Source: Sideroxydans sp. (GTDB lineage Bacteria; Pseudomonadota; Gammaproteobacteria; Burkholderiales; Gallionellaceae). From it: DNA of 40,240 nucleotides. Shown one piece after another: positions 15,687-24,308 of this stretch (position 1 is its first letter; every line of letters starts with the position of its first letter). A program made the position numbers and the translations under genes. The notes beneath the pieces are model-generated. The model saw only the letters and a program-made list of their open reading frames with translations, made no database searches and was not told the origin of the DNA. The DNA lies in NCBI GenBank assembly GCA_028710605.1, contig JAQTTU010000017.1, positions 1-40,240 of the forward strand, written 5' to 3'.

Positions 15687-17150
15687 ATGGACGACCTCAC
15701 CCGTAAGTCACGTCTAAATATCGAAGCAAATACCCGCGTCGAACAACTGTTCGCCGCGCAGCGCGCCGCCTCTCAGGCAGCGCCTTATCCTTGCGCAAAC
15801 GAGCGCCGACAAAAACTCATGGCGCTGAAAATTCAAATTCGCCGCTATCAGGATGTGCTCGCCGCCGCCATGAATTCCGACTTCGGTTTTCGTTCGACCA
15901 CCGAATCGAAGATGCTCGATCTGCTCGGCTGCATGTTCGATGTCAACCACACCCTCGCCCACCTCAAACGCTGGATGAAGCCCAGCCGTCGCGCCACCGA
16001 GCTGCTGTTTTTTACCAACAGCGTGCAGGTCACCTATCAGCCGAAAGGCGTGGTGGGCATCATCGTGCCGTGGAATTTTCCGGTGTATCTCGCGCTGGGG
16101 CCGCTGATCGCGGCGCTGGCGGCGGGCAACCGCGCCATGATAAAAATGCCGGAGATCACGCCCGCCACCAACGCCGTGCTGGCGCGCTTGCTGGGCGAAG
16201 TATTCAGCGAGGATGAAGTGGCGCTGGTGGGCGAGGAGTTGCTCGATCCGGGCGTGTTCACTGCGCTGCCGTTCAATCACATCGTGTTCACCGGATCGCC
16301 TGCGGTGGGCAAAATCGTGATGCGCACGGCGGCGAAAAATCTGACACCGGTCACGCTGGAGCTGGGCGGCAAATCGCCCGCCGTGGTCACGCGCCACTAT
16401 CCCATCGCCGATGCCGCGCAACGCATCACTCACGGCAAAGCCAGCAACTGCGGGCAGATTTGCGTGTCGCCGGATTACGCGCTAGTGCCGCGCGAAAGCG
16501 TGGATGAGTTTGTCGCCCACGTGCAAACCAGTTTCACCGCGATGTTCGGCAACAGCGTCAGCGGCAACGCCGATTACACTTGCGTGATAAACGACAAACA
16601 TTTCGCGCGTCTGGTTGCCTTGCTGGAAGATGCGCGCACCAAAGGCGCGACGGTGATTCCCTGCGCGCCTTTCGATGCGGCACGCGACGGAAGAAAAATG
16701 CCGCTGCACATCGTCACCGGCTGCACTGCCGACATGCGCATCATGCAGGAAGAATTGTTCGGGCCAATATTGCCGGTGTTGCCCTACGGCACCATGGAGG
16801 AAGTCATTCAACTGATCCAGACGGGCGAACGCCCGCTGGCCTTGTACTGCTTCAGCCACGACGATGCCGAGCGCCAACACTTGTTGCGCCACACCCATTC
16901 CGGCGGTGTCACTCTCAACGATTGGGGCTGGCATGTGGTCAACCACGACGCGCCGTTCGGCGGCACAGGCAACTCCGGCATGGGCACGTACCACGGTGTG
17001 GAAGGCTTCCGCGAACTGTCGCACGCCAAGACCGTGTTCAAGCGCCAGCGCTTTTTCCCCACGCACTGGTTCTATCCGCCGTATGGGAATTTTGTGCAGC
17101 GGTTGGCGCTGAGATTTTTTCTGGGCAAGGGCGATGCGGAGTTGAAATAA
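15687..17150 (+). CDS. Aldehyde dehydrogenase, coniferyl-aldehyde-dehydrogenase-like
   Basis: NAD(P)-dependent oxidation of an aldehyde to the acid; 487 aa. The catalytic Glu is in LELGGKSP (about residue 224) and the catalytic Cys in SNCGQICVSPDYAL (about 258); GVVGIIVPWNFPVYLALGPLIAALAAGN and FTGSPAVGKIVM form the nucleotide-binding parts. The long N-terminus with FGFRSTTESKMLD and the C-terminal HVVNHDAPFGGTGNSGMGTYHG...FRELSHAKTVF are typical of the coniferyl aldehyde dehydrogenase (CalB-like) branch. The ribosome-binding site is CTGGAGA. The next gene is a GMC oxidoreductase, which may make the aldehyde from an alcohol. The true substrate may be a long-chain or aromatic aldehyde. Confidence 0.9.
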   Translation: MDDLTRKSRLNIEANTRVEQLFAAQRAASQAAPYPCANERRQKLMALKIQIRRYQDVLAAAMNSDFGFRSTTESKMLDLLGCMFDVNHTLAHLKRWMKPSRRATELLFFTNSVQVTYQPKGVVGIIVPWNFPVYLALGPLIAALAAGNRAMIKMPEITPATNAVLARLLGEVFSEDEVALVGEELLDPGVFTALPFNHIVFTGSPAVGKIVMRTAAKNLTPVTLELGGKSPAVVTRHYPIADAAQRITHGKASNCGQICVSPDYALVPRESVDEFVAHVQTSFTAMFGNSVSGNADYTCVINDKHFARLVALLEDARTKGATVIPCAPFDAARDGRKMPLHIVTGCTADMRIMQEELFGPILPVLPYGTMEEVIQLIQTGERPLALYCFSHDDAERQHLLRHTHSGGVTLNDWGWHVVNHDAPFGGTGNSGMGTYHGVEGFRELSHAKTVFKRQRFFPTHWFYPPYGNFVQRLALRFFLGKGDAELK

Positions 17151-17181
17151 AAATGATGAGCTCTCACAACTATTTCAACAA

Positions 17182-17296
17182 CGTCATTCCCGCGAAGGCG
17201 GGAATCCAGCGCATTTATTCAACATGCATTTGGTTTTGTCTTTGCTGCGCAAAGATATTTTGTATTAACTGGATTCCCGCTTTCGCGGGAATGACG
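17182..17296. repeat. 115-bp REPIN-like palindromic element, copy R3
   Basis: Arms CGTCATTCCCGCGAAGGCGG... (17182-17209) and its reverse complement at 17269-17296, with one mismatch (AAGGC against AAAGC). The inner sequence is in the opposite orientation to R1/R4: reversed, it reads TTAATACAAAATATC, CTTTGC-GCA-GCAAAG, GACAAAACC, aligning base for base with R1. The paired change CCTTGC/GCAAGG to CTTTGC/GCAAAG keeps the stem. It lies between the aldehyde dehydrogenase and the GMC oxidoreductase. Confidence 0.9.
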
Positions 17297-17315
17297 AGCT
17301 AACAGGAGAAGTTCG

Positions 17316-18920
17316 ATGACCACCCAAACCTTCGACTACATCATTGTCGGTGCTGGCTCCGCCGGATGCGTGATCGCATCGCGCTTGAGCGAAGACCCCA
17401 ACGTCTCCGTCTGCCTGCTGGAAACTGGCGGTTCGGACAACAGCGTGCTGATCCAGGCACCGGCGGCCATCGTCACCATGGCGTGGTCCAAGCGCCACAA
17501 CTACGGTTACGAAACCGAGCCGCAGGCCGGGCTGTACGGGCGGCGCGGTTATCAGCCGCGCGGCAAAGTGTTGGGCGGTTCGAGTTCCACCAATGCCATG
17601 CTGTATGTGCGCGGCAACCCGTGGGACTACGACCACTGGGCGGCGCAGGGCAATCCCGGTTGGTCTTATGCCGACTTGTTGCCGCTGTTCAAACGATCCG
17701 AACACAACGAACAATTTCACGACGAATTTCACGGGCAGGGCGGGCCGCTGAACGTGACCTATCAGGGTTACCAAAGTCCGATCAACGACATGTTTTTACA
17801 AGCGGCGGCGCTGAATGGCATCCCGCCCAACCCCGATTACAACGGCGCGACGCAAGAGGGCGCGTTCATGTATCAGGTCACGCACCTCAACGGCGAACGG
17901 TGCAGCGCGGCCAAGGCCTACCTCACGCCGAATCTGTCGCGCCCCAATCTGCATGTAAAAACGCACGCGGTCACGGCCAAGGTGAATTTCGTCAATCGCC
18001 GCGCCACCGGCGTGAGCTATTACCACGGCGGCGAACTCAAACAAGTGCGGGCGCGGCGCGAAGTGATCTTGTGCGGGGGCGCGTTCGGCTCGCCGCAATT
18101 GCTGCAACTTTCCGGCATTGGCGCGGCTAAAGAATTGCAACAGTTCGGCATCCCCGTCGTGCACGAGCTTCCCGGCGTGGGCAAAAATTTGCAGGACCAT
18201 CTCGACTACGTGCAAGCCTGGCATGTGCCCAGCGACACCGCATCGTTCGGCATTTCAATGCGCGGCGCAGCCAAATTCGCCGCCGCGTTGTGGGAGTGGA
18301 AACGCAAACGCAGCGGCATGATGACCAGCGCCTACGCCACCGCCGGTGCGTTCCTGCGCTCGTCGCCCGAGCTGTCCATTCCCGACCTGCAACTGGTGTT
18401 CGTTATCGCCATCGTTGACGACCACGCGCGCAAACTGCATCCCGGCCACGGCATCTCCTGCCACGTCGATCTGCTGCGCCCGCACAGTCGCGGCAAAGTG
18501 GGCTTGCACAGCAGCGATCCGCGCGATGCGCCCAAGATAGATCCGAAATTTTTATCCGACGAACGCGACCTGCAACTGCTGCTCAAAGGCGGACAGATAC
18601 AACAACGCATCATCGAATCAAAACCGTTCGATGCCATACGCGGCAAAATGGTTTACCCCGTGCGCGCCGACGACGCGGTCGCCATGGAACACGACATCCG
18701 CACCCGCGCCGACACCCAATACCACCCGGTAGGCACCTGCAAAATGGGCCCCGACAGCGACCCGCTGGCTGTGGTTGACGCGCAGCTCAGAGTCAAAGGA
18801 GTCGAAGGCTTGCGCGTCGCCGATGCGTCAATCTTCCCGACCCTGATCGGCGGCAACACGAATGCGACGGCGATAGTGGTCGGGGAGAAGGTGAGTGAGA
18901 TGATTCGGGCGAAATATTGA
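17316..18920 (+). CDS. GMC-family FAD-dependent alcohol/choline dehydrogenase
   Basis: A 534-aa flavoprotein. FAD-binding YIIVGAGSAGCVIASRLSED with the ribose-binding Glu in LLETGG (residues 6-40); GMC signature 1 around GKVLGGSSSTNAMLYVRG (about 83-100); signature 2 GAFGSPQLLQLSGIG (about 250-265); catalytic His in YHPVGTCKMG (about 468); C-terminal DASIFPTLIGGNTNATAIVVGEK. It resembles BetA and AlkJ, which pass electrons to quinone. The ribosome-binding site is AGGAGAAG. Downstream of an aldehyde dehydrogenase with a REPIN element between; together they could oxidise an alcohol to an acid. It is not obviously choline-specific, since no betaine genes are nearby. Confidence 0.9.
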   Translation: MTTQTFDYIIVGAGSAGCVIASRLSEDPNVSVCLLETGGSDNSVLIQAPAAIVTMAWSKRHNYGYETEPQAGLYGRRGYQPRGKVLGGSSSTNAMLYVRGNPWDYDHWAAQGNPGWSYADLLPLFKRSEHNEQFHDEFHGQGGPLNVTYQGYQSPINDMFLQAAALNGIPPNPDYNGATQEGAFMYQVTHLNGERCSAAKAYLTPNLSRPNLHVKTHAVTAKVNFVNRRATGVSYYHGGELKQVRARREVILCGGAFGSPQLLQLSGIGAAKELQQFGIPVVHELPGVGKNLQDHLDYVQAWHVPSDTASFGISMRGAAKFAAALWEWKRKRSGMMTSAYATAGAFLRSSPELSIPDLQLVFVIAIVDDHARKLHPGHGISCHVDLLRPHSRGKVGLHSSDPRDAPKIDPKFLSDERDLQLLLKGGQIQQRIIESKPFDAIRGKMVYPVRADDAVAMEHDIRTRADTQYHPVGTCKMGPDSDPLAVVDAQLRVKGVEGLRVADASIFPTLIGGNTNATAIVVGEKVSEMIRAKY

Positions 18921-19002
18921 CGACTCTACTCAAAGCTTTACGAGTCAGTTACATATCATTCAAAAAACTTAAATCAATTTATATGGGAGGACAGAGTTCA
19001 TC

Positions 19003-19823
19003 ATGAGAACAAATTTCTCGGCTCTGTTTTTACTATCTACATTCTTCAGTGCAGCATGTTTCGCTTCTCAAAAATGTCCTTCAGAAATTCATAACTCCTA
19101 TGAATGCGCGAAATATTTGGAAGGACAAATAATCAAGGCATTCCCGGCGTTAGTTGCACGCAAAGGTAGTCAACTTGAAATTTCTCTGATGAATAGACGA
19201 AAAAAATAATCAAAAACACCAGCGATGCGAACGAAGAGACTTCAGTGCATTATTCCCTCGTCGAATACTTCCCGGCAATCCACTATGGTCTACTGCATAT
19301 TCAATTCTATGAGGGTGGGAATTATGACCTTATTGATTTGAAGTCTGGCAAACGAACTATTGATCCGGCCAAGTGAAGTTTGAAGTATGAGAACCAAACC
19401 CCCTCCAACTCCCCCTTATCAGGGGGAGAGCAGAGTCTGCTCCTCCCCTGATAAGGGGAGGCTGGGAGGGGTTGGGGTGTAATGGTCTTCCGAGTTCAAA
19501 CATAATCTGGCCGGATCAATAATGTAGGAGGGCGCGTTGTATTATCGCCGGAAAAGCAAAGACTTGCCAGTTATTTTGCCGATATTGCTGCAGGCTATTC
19601 GCCAAATATTCTTTCAGTCTATCTGGTTACACCTAAAGGACTTGTTCAAGAATTCGACGCAAAGCCTGAGGAATGGGGACCAGATGATCTTGTTTGGCGA
19701 GATAACAATACCATTTCATTTAATATGCTTAGTTGGAAGGACAATGAAATTGTTAAAAACCGACACTCCCTTCGTTTCCTTGGCCGGGATAATCAGAAGA
19801 TCGGGAAATGGAAAGTTGATTAG
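19003..19823 (+). pseudogene. Broken gene for a secreted protein of unknown function
   Basis: A good ribosome-binding site (GGGAGGA) and a signal peptide (LFLLSTFFSAACFA) start the gene. The frame continues to residue 68 and stops at 19207-19209 after a run of seven A (19200-19206). One more A would restore a frame reading IIKNTSDANEETSVHYSLVEY...DLIDLKSGKRT. That frame is then cut by a 162-bp palindromic element (19359-19520). After it, the frame resumes exactly with NVGGRVVLSPEKQRLASYF ... GKWKVD and TAG at 19821-19823. Removing the element and restoring the A gives one continuous protein of about 220 residues. The region is AT-rich, unlike its neighbours. The family is unknown; the 'NVGGRVVLSPEKQRLA' piece looks like a beta-propeller or surface-protein strand. 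Confidence 0.8.
19359..19520. mobile_element. MITE-like element, TA-flanked, inserted in the pseudogene
   Basis: Terminal inverted repeat TTGATCCGGCC (19360-19370) / GGCCGGATCAA (19509-19519), flanked on both sides by TA, as if TA was the duplicated target. A looser inner extension (AGTTTGAA / TTCAAAC) continues the inverted repeat. The core (19394-19476) is the CCCTCCC-type palindrome also found at 12620-12710 without these ends. The net insertion is 162 bp, a multiple of three, but it carries stop codons. TA target sites and inverted ends are known for Correia/NEMIS elements and Tc1/IS630-type MITEs. Confidence 0.65.
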
Positions 19824-19884
19824 CATCTAACCATCCGGTACGAATGCGCTTTGCATATTGCAACCTATGCGAACCTGCAATAAT

Positions 19885-19918
19885 CACCTTCACCGCAATG
19901 CCCGTCAAATGGCGATCC
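19885..19918 (-). repeat. GATCGCC-type repeat, reverse copy
   Basis: Read on the minus strand this is GGATCGCCATTTGACGGGCA, followed by TTGCGGTGAAGG, matching the copy at 14346-14382. It lies in the 158-bp gap between the two pseudogenes (19824-19981), which otherwise shows nothing recognisable. Confidence 0.55.
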
Positions 19919-19981
19919 GCATTATCCACTCGTTGTAGATGCCTGTATTTACTGGCTTGCGGATAAGCCGGTTTTTCAGAT

Positions 19982-20582
19982 TTAAGAACCGACGCGGCGG
20001 CAGTAGCAATACACGAACGATTGCACCGTGCCTGAAGGCGTATGGTGTTCTTCCTTGCAGTGATTCAGCAGCACGAATGGCTCGCCGAACTGGTCGTGCA
20101 ATTCGTCCGGCCGATAGCGCATGACCGGCAGGCCGTCTTCGGCGAAGGTGGCGACGATGACGTGGCCGCCGGGTTTTACCGAACGCAGCACGGTCTGCAC
20201 ATAAGCGGCGCGGTCTGCCGGGTCGGTGAGGAAGTGGAACACGGCGCGGTCGTGCCAGATGTCGTAACGGTTGGCGGGCAAATCAACTTGGGTAATGTCG
20301 GCTTCTATCCAGTGCACTTGGTTGGCTTTTTCTGCAAGACGCTGGCGTGCGGTATTCAACGCTGCGGCAGACAGATCGAGCACCGTCAGGTCGGTGTAAC
20401 CATTCGTCACCAGATCATCAACCAGAGTGGATGCGCCGCCGCCCACGTCAATGATGGCCGCATCGTGCCATCTGCGAGGAACGAATCAGCCCCAGCGACA
20501 GATCGGCGTGCGGCTGAAACCAGCTCACCGCGTCGGTGGCTTTGGTCGAATAAACATTTTCCCAGTGGGTTTTGGATTGCAT
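19982..20582 (-). pseudogene. Class I SAM-dependent methyltransferase, frameshifted
   Basis: The start is MQSKTHWENVYSTKATDAVS at 20582, typical of a family of ~200-aa methyltransferases often annotated as TPMT-like or methyltransferase type 12. The frame continues to LIRSSQMAR and then hits a stop after about 45 codons. A one-base shift at about 20470 recovers AAIIDVGGGASTLVDDLV (SAM motif I) and the rest to the C-terminus (VQSFVYCYCRRVGS). The length of 601 bp is 200 codons plus one base, as expected for a single frameshift. It may be a true mutation or a sequencing error. It lies 20 bp after hemF on the same strand, so it would be the last gene of that operon. Confidence 0.8.
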
Positions 20583-20602
20583 GGTGTGCTCCTGATATTG
20601 CG

Positions 20603-21502
20603 TTATATCCAATCTTTCACCACCAAAAACTTTTCATACAGCTCCGCTTCCGGCGTGCCCGGCTCGGGATGCCAATCATAGCGCCATTTCACCAGCGGCG
20701 GCATGGAGAGCAGGATGGATTCGGTGCGGCCATTGGATTGCAAACCGAAGATGGTTCCGCGATCAACCACCAGATTGAATTCGACATAACGCCCGCGCCG
20801 GTACAGTTGAAAGTCGCGCTCCCGTTCGCCGTAAGGCGTGTCTTTGCGCTTTTCCAGAATCGGCAGATAGGCATCGAGGTAGTGGTCGCCCACGCTTTGC
20901 GTGATGGCGAAGCAAGTGGAGAAATCCGGCTCGCTCAGGTCGTCGAAAAAAATGCCGCCCGTGCCGCGCGCTTCGTTGCGGTGTTTCAGAAAAAAATATT
21001 CGTCGCACCATTTCTTGAATTTTGGATGCAGCTCTGCACCGAAGGGAGTCAGCGCGTTTTTGCAGGTGCGGTGGAAATGCACCACGTCTTCCTCGAAGCC
21101 GTAATACGGCGTGAGATCCGTGCCTCCGCCGAACCAGAACGCGGTTTCGCCATCGGCTTTGTGTGCCATGAACAGGCGCACGTTGGCATGCGAAGTCGGC
21201 GCATACGGATTGCGCGGATGCATCACCAGCGACATGCCCATCGCCTCCCAACTGCATCCGGCCAACTCCGGGCGATGCGCCGTGGCGGAGGCAGGCATGT
21301 TGTCGCCGCGCACATGCGAGAACGCCACGCCGCCGCGCTCGATCACATTGCCTTGTTCGAGGATGCAACTGATGCCGCCACCTTTACTGCCTTCGCGCGA
21401 CCATTCGTCGCGCAGGAACGGCTTGCCATCGAGTTGTTCGAAGCGCTCGACGATGCGCTGTTGAAGATTGAGCAGATAGGTTTTGACGGCGGTACTGTTC
21501 AT
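20603..21502 (-). CDS. hemF: Oxygen-dependent coproporphyrinogen III oxidase
   Basis: Converts coproporphyrinogen III to protoporphyrinogen IX using O2, in heme synthesis; soluble homodimer. Its 299 aa match the family (E. coli 299). Conserved blocks: [91 protein letters not shown] and [22 protein letters not shown]. The ribosome-binding site is GGAG. It implies aerobic or microaerobic growth. It ends a long same-strand run that starts with dusB; a repeat fills the gap to tsaC. Confidence 0.97.
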   Translation of the reverse strand: MNSTAVKTYLLNLQQRIVERFEQLDGKPFLRDEWSREGSKGGGISCILEQGNVIERGGVAFSHVRGDNMPASATAHRPELAGCSWEAMGMSLVMHPRNPYAPTSHANVRLFMAHKADGETAFWFGGGTDLTPYYGFEEDVVHFHRTCKNALTPFGAELHPKFKKWCDEYFFLKHRNEARGTGGIFFDDLSEPDFSTCFAITQSVGDHYLDAYLPILEKRKDTPYGERERDFQLYRRGRYVEFNLVVDRGTIFGLQSNGRTESILLSMPPLVKWRYDWHPEPGTPEAELYEKFLVVKDWI

Positions 21503-21530
21503 GGTTGCTCCAGTTCAATTCAAAAACAAT

Positions 21531-21624
21531 TTGCCACAGAGTTCACAGAGAACACAGAGAAAGACAAGGCATTCATTCTGCTGCGCTCCAAAACGGAGTG
21601 CGCTATCTCTGTGTCCTCTGTGGC
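21531..21624. repeat. CCACAGAGA-type inverted repeat between tsaC and hemF
   Basis: The left arm contains TTGCCACAGAGTTCACAGAG (21531-21550) and the right arm ATCTCTGTGTCCTCTGTGGC (21605-21624). The sequence between has GCGCTCC-AAAAC-GGAGTGCGC. A related and longer copy fills the purH-purD gap (24309-24445). Confidence 0.75.
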
Positions 21625-21650
21625 TTGAATTGGGGTTTGTGGTTGCGGTG

Positions 21651-22208
21651 TTATTTGCGAACGATTTTGCCACCTACCCACGCGCGTATAGTCGAAGGCT
21701 GTTTGCGTTTACCCACGCGTCCGCGCATCACCCATACATCACCGCCGAATAATTTATTGCATTCGGAATAGGTTTTTGCCGGACGTTGTCCGCTGCGGTT
21801 GGCGCTGGTGGAAACCAAGGCGCTGCCTGCGCTGCGGCACAGATTCTTGGCGAACGCATGCGCGGTCAGGCGCACCGCCAGCGTGTCATGCTCGCCGCGC
21901 AACCAGCGCGGGCAGGAGGGTTTGACCGGCAGCAAATAAGTGATAGCCTGCGCGCCGTCGTTCTTCAATCTGATTTGTTCACTCAGCGTGAGCGGCAACA
22001 AATAGTGCGCAACTTGATTGAAGTGCGACGCGATGAGGATCAAGCCTTTACGTTGCGGGCGTCGCTTGAGTTTGAGAATGCGCAGCACCGCGCGGCGATT
22101 GGTCGGATCGCAACCCAAGCCATAGCACGACTCGGTGGGATAAGCGATGAGGCCGCCGCGTTTGAGGTGGGCGGCGAGGGCGCAACTAGGCGCAGATGTT
22201 CTTATCAT
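21651..22208 (-). CDS. tsaC: Threonylcarbamoyl-AMP synthase (TsaC/YrdC)
   Basis: Makes threonylcarbamoyl-AMP from threonine, bicarbonate and ATP for the t6A37 modification of ANN-reading tRNAs. From the ATG at 22208 it has 185 aa, like E. coli TsaC (190); a GTG at 22250 would add 14 residues not seen in the family. Motifs: GGLIAYPTESCYGLGCDP (substrate pocket, KxR/SxN nearby), LKRRPQRKGLILIA, and the late SALVSTSANRSGQRPAKTY with the S-x-N signature. VapC's stop lies 47 bp upstream of this start. A small inverted repeat GTGACA-CAT-TGTCAC (22244-22258) overlaps the VapC end. Confidence 0.92.
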   Translation of the reverse strand: MIRTSAPSCALAAHLKRGGLIAYPTESCYGLGCDPTNRRAVLRILKLKRRPQRKGLILIASHFNQVAHYLLPLTLSEQIRLKNDGAQAITYLLPVKPSCPRWLRGEHDTLAVRLTAHAFAKNLCRSAGSALVSTSANRSGQRPAKTYSECNKLFGGDVWVMRGRVGKRKQPSTIRAWVGGKIVRK

Positions 22209-22254
22209 CACGCTTGTTATTCCGAGTATTGCAGCTTCGACCTGTGACACATTG

Positions 22255-22668
22255 TCACGGGTTTACCGCCCAGTTTTCTATTTTCAAACCGGGGATACGC
22301 GCGTAGTCGCGCTCGTTGTTGGTAACCAGTATTAGATTTTCGGCCAGTGCATGGCTGGCAATCATGGTGTCCAATTGTCCGACAAGGTTGCCGGAGAGTT
22401 TTTGCGTTCCGCGCAGTTTTGCGTAGTTGTCTGCTGCCGATACCGGCCATTCCAGACATGGGAGAAATTCCAGAAAAGCGTGAACGGCGCGATGCAACGA
22501 GGTGGCTTCCGGCAAAATTTCCAATCCGTATAACAACTCGCCACGTGTGATGGCAGATATGGCAATTTCTTCATTCACTAATCCGCTGCGTATTCTGCCC
22601 AATAGTTCCGGCTGTTTGCGCTTGATTGCATAGCTGCAAATATCGGTATCGAGCAAATAAAGCGGCAT
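22255..22668 (-). CDS. vapC: VapC-type PIN-domain ribonuclease toxin
   Basis: A 137-aa PIN-domain RNase. VapC toxins cleave tRNA or rRNA when freed from the antitoxin. The acidic active-site residues are all present: LLDTDICSY (Asp near residue 7), AISAITRGELLYG (Glu near 44), GQLDTMIASHAL (Asp near 100) and LILVTNNERDYARI (Asp near 120). The start overlaps the VapB stop (TAATG), so translation is coupled. It is inserted into the purine-heme operon between purD and tsaC. Its intact motifs suggest activity. Confidence 0.92.
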   Translation of the reverse strand: MPLYLLDTDICSYAIKRKQPELLGRIRSGLVNEEIAISAITRGELLYGLEILPEATSLHRAVHAFLEFLPCLEWPVSAADNYAKLRGTQKLSGNLVGQLDTMIASHALAENLILVTNNERDYARIPGLKIENWAVNP

Positions 22669-22919
22669 TAAAAAATCTCCCGAAATTCGCCCTCAGGGTT
22701 GTCGCGCTCTGTCATAAAGGCTTCCGGCACATCGGCTTCTGCCAGCAGGCGAAACATTTCATCCAATCCTTCGGTGGAGGTTTTCTTGGGAGTGAGAGTT
22801 ACAACTCCGGTCACTTCATTTTTGTGAACCCAAACTTCATTGCCCGGCAAGCGGCAGGTTTTGGGAAGGCGCACTGCCTGACTGTGCCCGGTTTTAAATA
22901 ATTTTGCGCTAGATAACAT
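22668..22919 (-). CDS. vapB: VapB-type antitoxin (AbrB/SpoVT fold)
   Basis: An 83-aa protein. The N-terminal swapped-hairpin DNA-binding domain (AKLFKTGHSQAVRLPKTCRLPGNEVWVHK) is typical of VapB of the type paired with tRNA-cleaving VapC; the acidic C-terminal tail (MTERDNPEGEFREIF) should wrap the toxin's active site. The ribosome-binding site is AAGGCG. Upstream, an 8-bp palindrome GTAGCTAC (22946-22953) lies within a TTGTGA ... ATACTT promoter-like stretch on the minus strand, a plausible autoregulatory operator. So the pair probably has its own promoter within the larger operon. Confidence 0.92.
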   Translation of the reverse strand: MLSSAKLFKTGHSQAVRLPKTCRLPGNEVWVHKNEVTGVVTLTPKKTSTEGLDEMFRLLAEADVPEAFMTERDNPEGEFREIF

Positions 22920-23018
22920 GATAGTCGCCTTGTAAGTATGGATTCGTAGCTACTTTATCACAAGCCAGACATCCAAGACGAAGCCACCGGCAAGCATTGC
23001 CGGGAAAAAATAAAAATA

Positions 23019-24290
23019 TTATTTCCTGCCGATGGCGCGATACCCAATATCCCTGCGCATCTGGCTGCCGTCAAAGTGAATCGCATCGGCAATCTCATAA
23101 GCGCGATTTTGCGCCTGCTTCACCATGTCGCCCAGCGCCACCACGCACAACACGCGCCCGCCGTTGGTGACCACTTTGCCGTCCTGCATGGTCGTGCCCG
23201 CATGGAACACGTGCGCGTCTTGCAGATTCTTCGGCAGGCCGCTAATCACGTCGCCCTTGCGCGGCGTGTCGGGATAATTGGCGGCAGCCATCACCACGCC
23301 AAGCGCGGTGCGTCTGTCCCATTCGGCTTCGACCTTGTCCAGCGTGCCGTCGATGGCGTGCTCGACGATGGCGGCGAAGTCGCTCTTCAGTCGCAGCATG
23401 ATGGGCTGCGTTTCGGGGTCGCCCATGCGGCAGTTGAATTCCAGCACTTTGATGCTGCCGTCCGGCGAGATCATCAGACCCGCGTACAAAAATCCGGTGT
23501 AAGTGATGCCTTCGCTTTCCATGCCGCGCATCACGGGCTGGATCACTTCGCGCAAGGCGCGCGCATACACCTCGGGTGTGACCACGGGCGCGGGCGAATA
23601 TGCGCCCATGCCGCCGGTGTTGGGGCCCTGGTCGTTATCCAGCAAGCGCTTGTGATCCTGGCTGGTGGCCATGGTCAGCACGTTCTTGCCGTCGGCCATC
23701 ACGATGAAGCTGGCTTCTTCGCCCGCGAGGAATTCCTCGATCACCACGCGCGCACCGGCATCGCCCAGCTTGTTGTCGGACAGCATCATGTCGATGGCCT
23801 CGAATGCTTCCTGCTTGCTCATCGCCACCACCACACCTTTGCCCGCCGCCAGGCCGTCGGCTTTGATGACGATAGGCGCGCCGTGTTTTTCCACGTAGGC
23901 TTTGGCCGGAGCGATGGCACTGAAGGTTTCGAAGAACGCGGTGGGAATGTTGTGGCGCGTCATGAAACGCTTGGCGAAATCCTTGGACGATTCCAGTTGC
24001 GCCGCCGCCTTGGTCGGGCCGAAAATCTTCAACCCTGCCGCGCGGAACGCATCCACCACACCCGCCGCCAGCGGCGCTTCCGGGCCGACCACGGTCATGT
24101 AGATTTCTTCGCGCTTGGCGAATTCAATCAGTTCTGGAATGGCGGTGATGGCGACATTCTCCACCCCGTCTTCCAGCGCCGTGCCCGCATTGCCCGGCGC
24201 GACATATACCTTCTGCACCTTCGCGCCCTGCGCCAAGCGCCAAGCCAAAGCGTGTTCGCGTCCGCCGTTACCGATAACCAATATTTTCAT
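23019..24290 (-). CDS. purD: Phosphoribosylamine-glycine ligase (GAR synthetase)
   Basis: Second step of purine synthesis: ATP-dependent joining of glycine to phosphoribosylamine. It has 423 aa, as usual. ATP-grasp fold: N-terminal MKILVIGNGGREHALAW, VVGPEAPLAAGVVDAFR, KSDFAKRFMTRHNIPTA, IVIKADGLAAGKGVVVA (nucleotide lid), EEFLAGEEASFIVMADG, the GPNTGGMGAYSPAPVVTP loop and VLEFNCRMGDPETQPIM (Mg ligands). It follows purH with a repeat in between and precedes vapBC. Confidence 0.97.
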   Translation of the reverse strand: MKILVIGNGGREHALAWRLAQGAKVQKVYVAPGNAGTALEDGVENVAITAIPELIEFAKREEIYMTVVGPEAPLAAGVVDAFRAAGLKIFGPTKAAAQLESSKDFAKRFMTRHNIPTAFFETFSAIAPAKAYVEKHGAPIVIKADGLAAGKGVVVAMSKQEAFEAIDMMLSDNKLGDAGARVVIEEFLAGEEASFIVMADGKNVLTMATSQDHKRLLDNDQGPNTGGMGAYSPAPVVTPEVYARALREVIQPVMRGMESEGITYTGFLYAGLMISPDGSIKVLEFNCRMGDPETQPIMLRLKSDFAAIVEHAIDGTLDKVEAEWDRRTALGVVMAAANYPDTPRKGDVISGLPKNLQDAHVFHAGTTMQDGKVVTNGGRVLCVVALGDMVKQAQNRAYEIADAIHFDGSQMRRDIGYRAIGRK

Positions 24291-24308
24291 GCTTTAACCC
24301 CCAATCTC

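Noticed and set aside
20042-21628. A 528-aa plus-strand ORF opposite hemF
   Set aside because: Antisense shadow; crosses the hemF gene and a repeat, and has no domain.
22987-23003. CCGGCAA / TTGCCGG hairpin after purD as a terminator
   Set aside because: purD reads on the minus strand, where no T-run follows the hairpin; the A-run on the plus strand is on the wrong side for termination in either direction.
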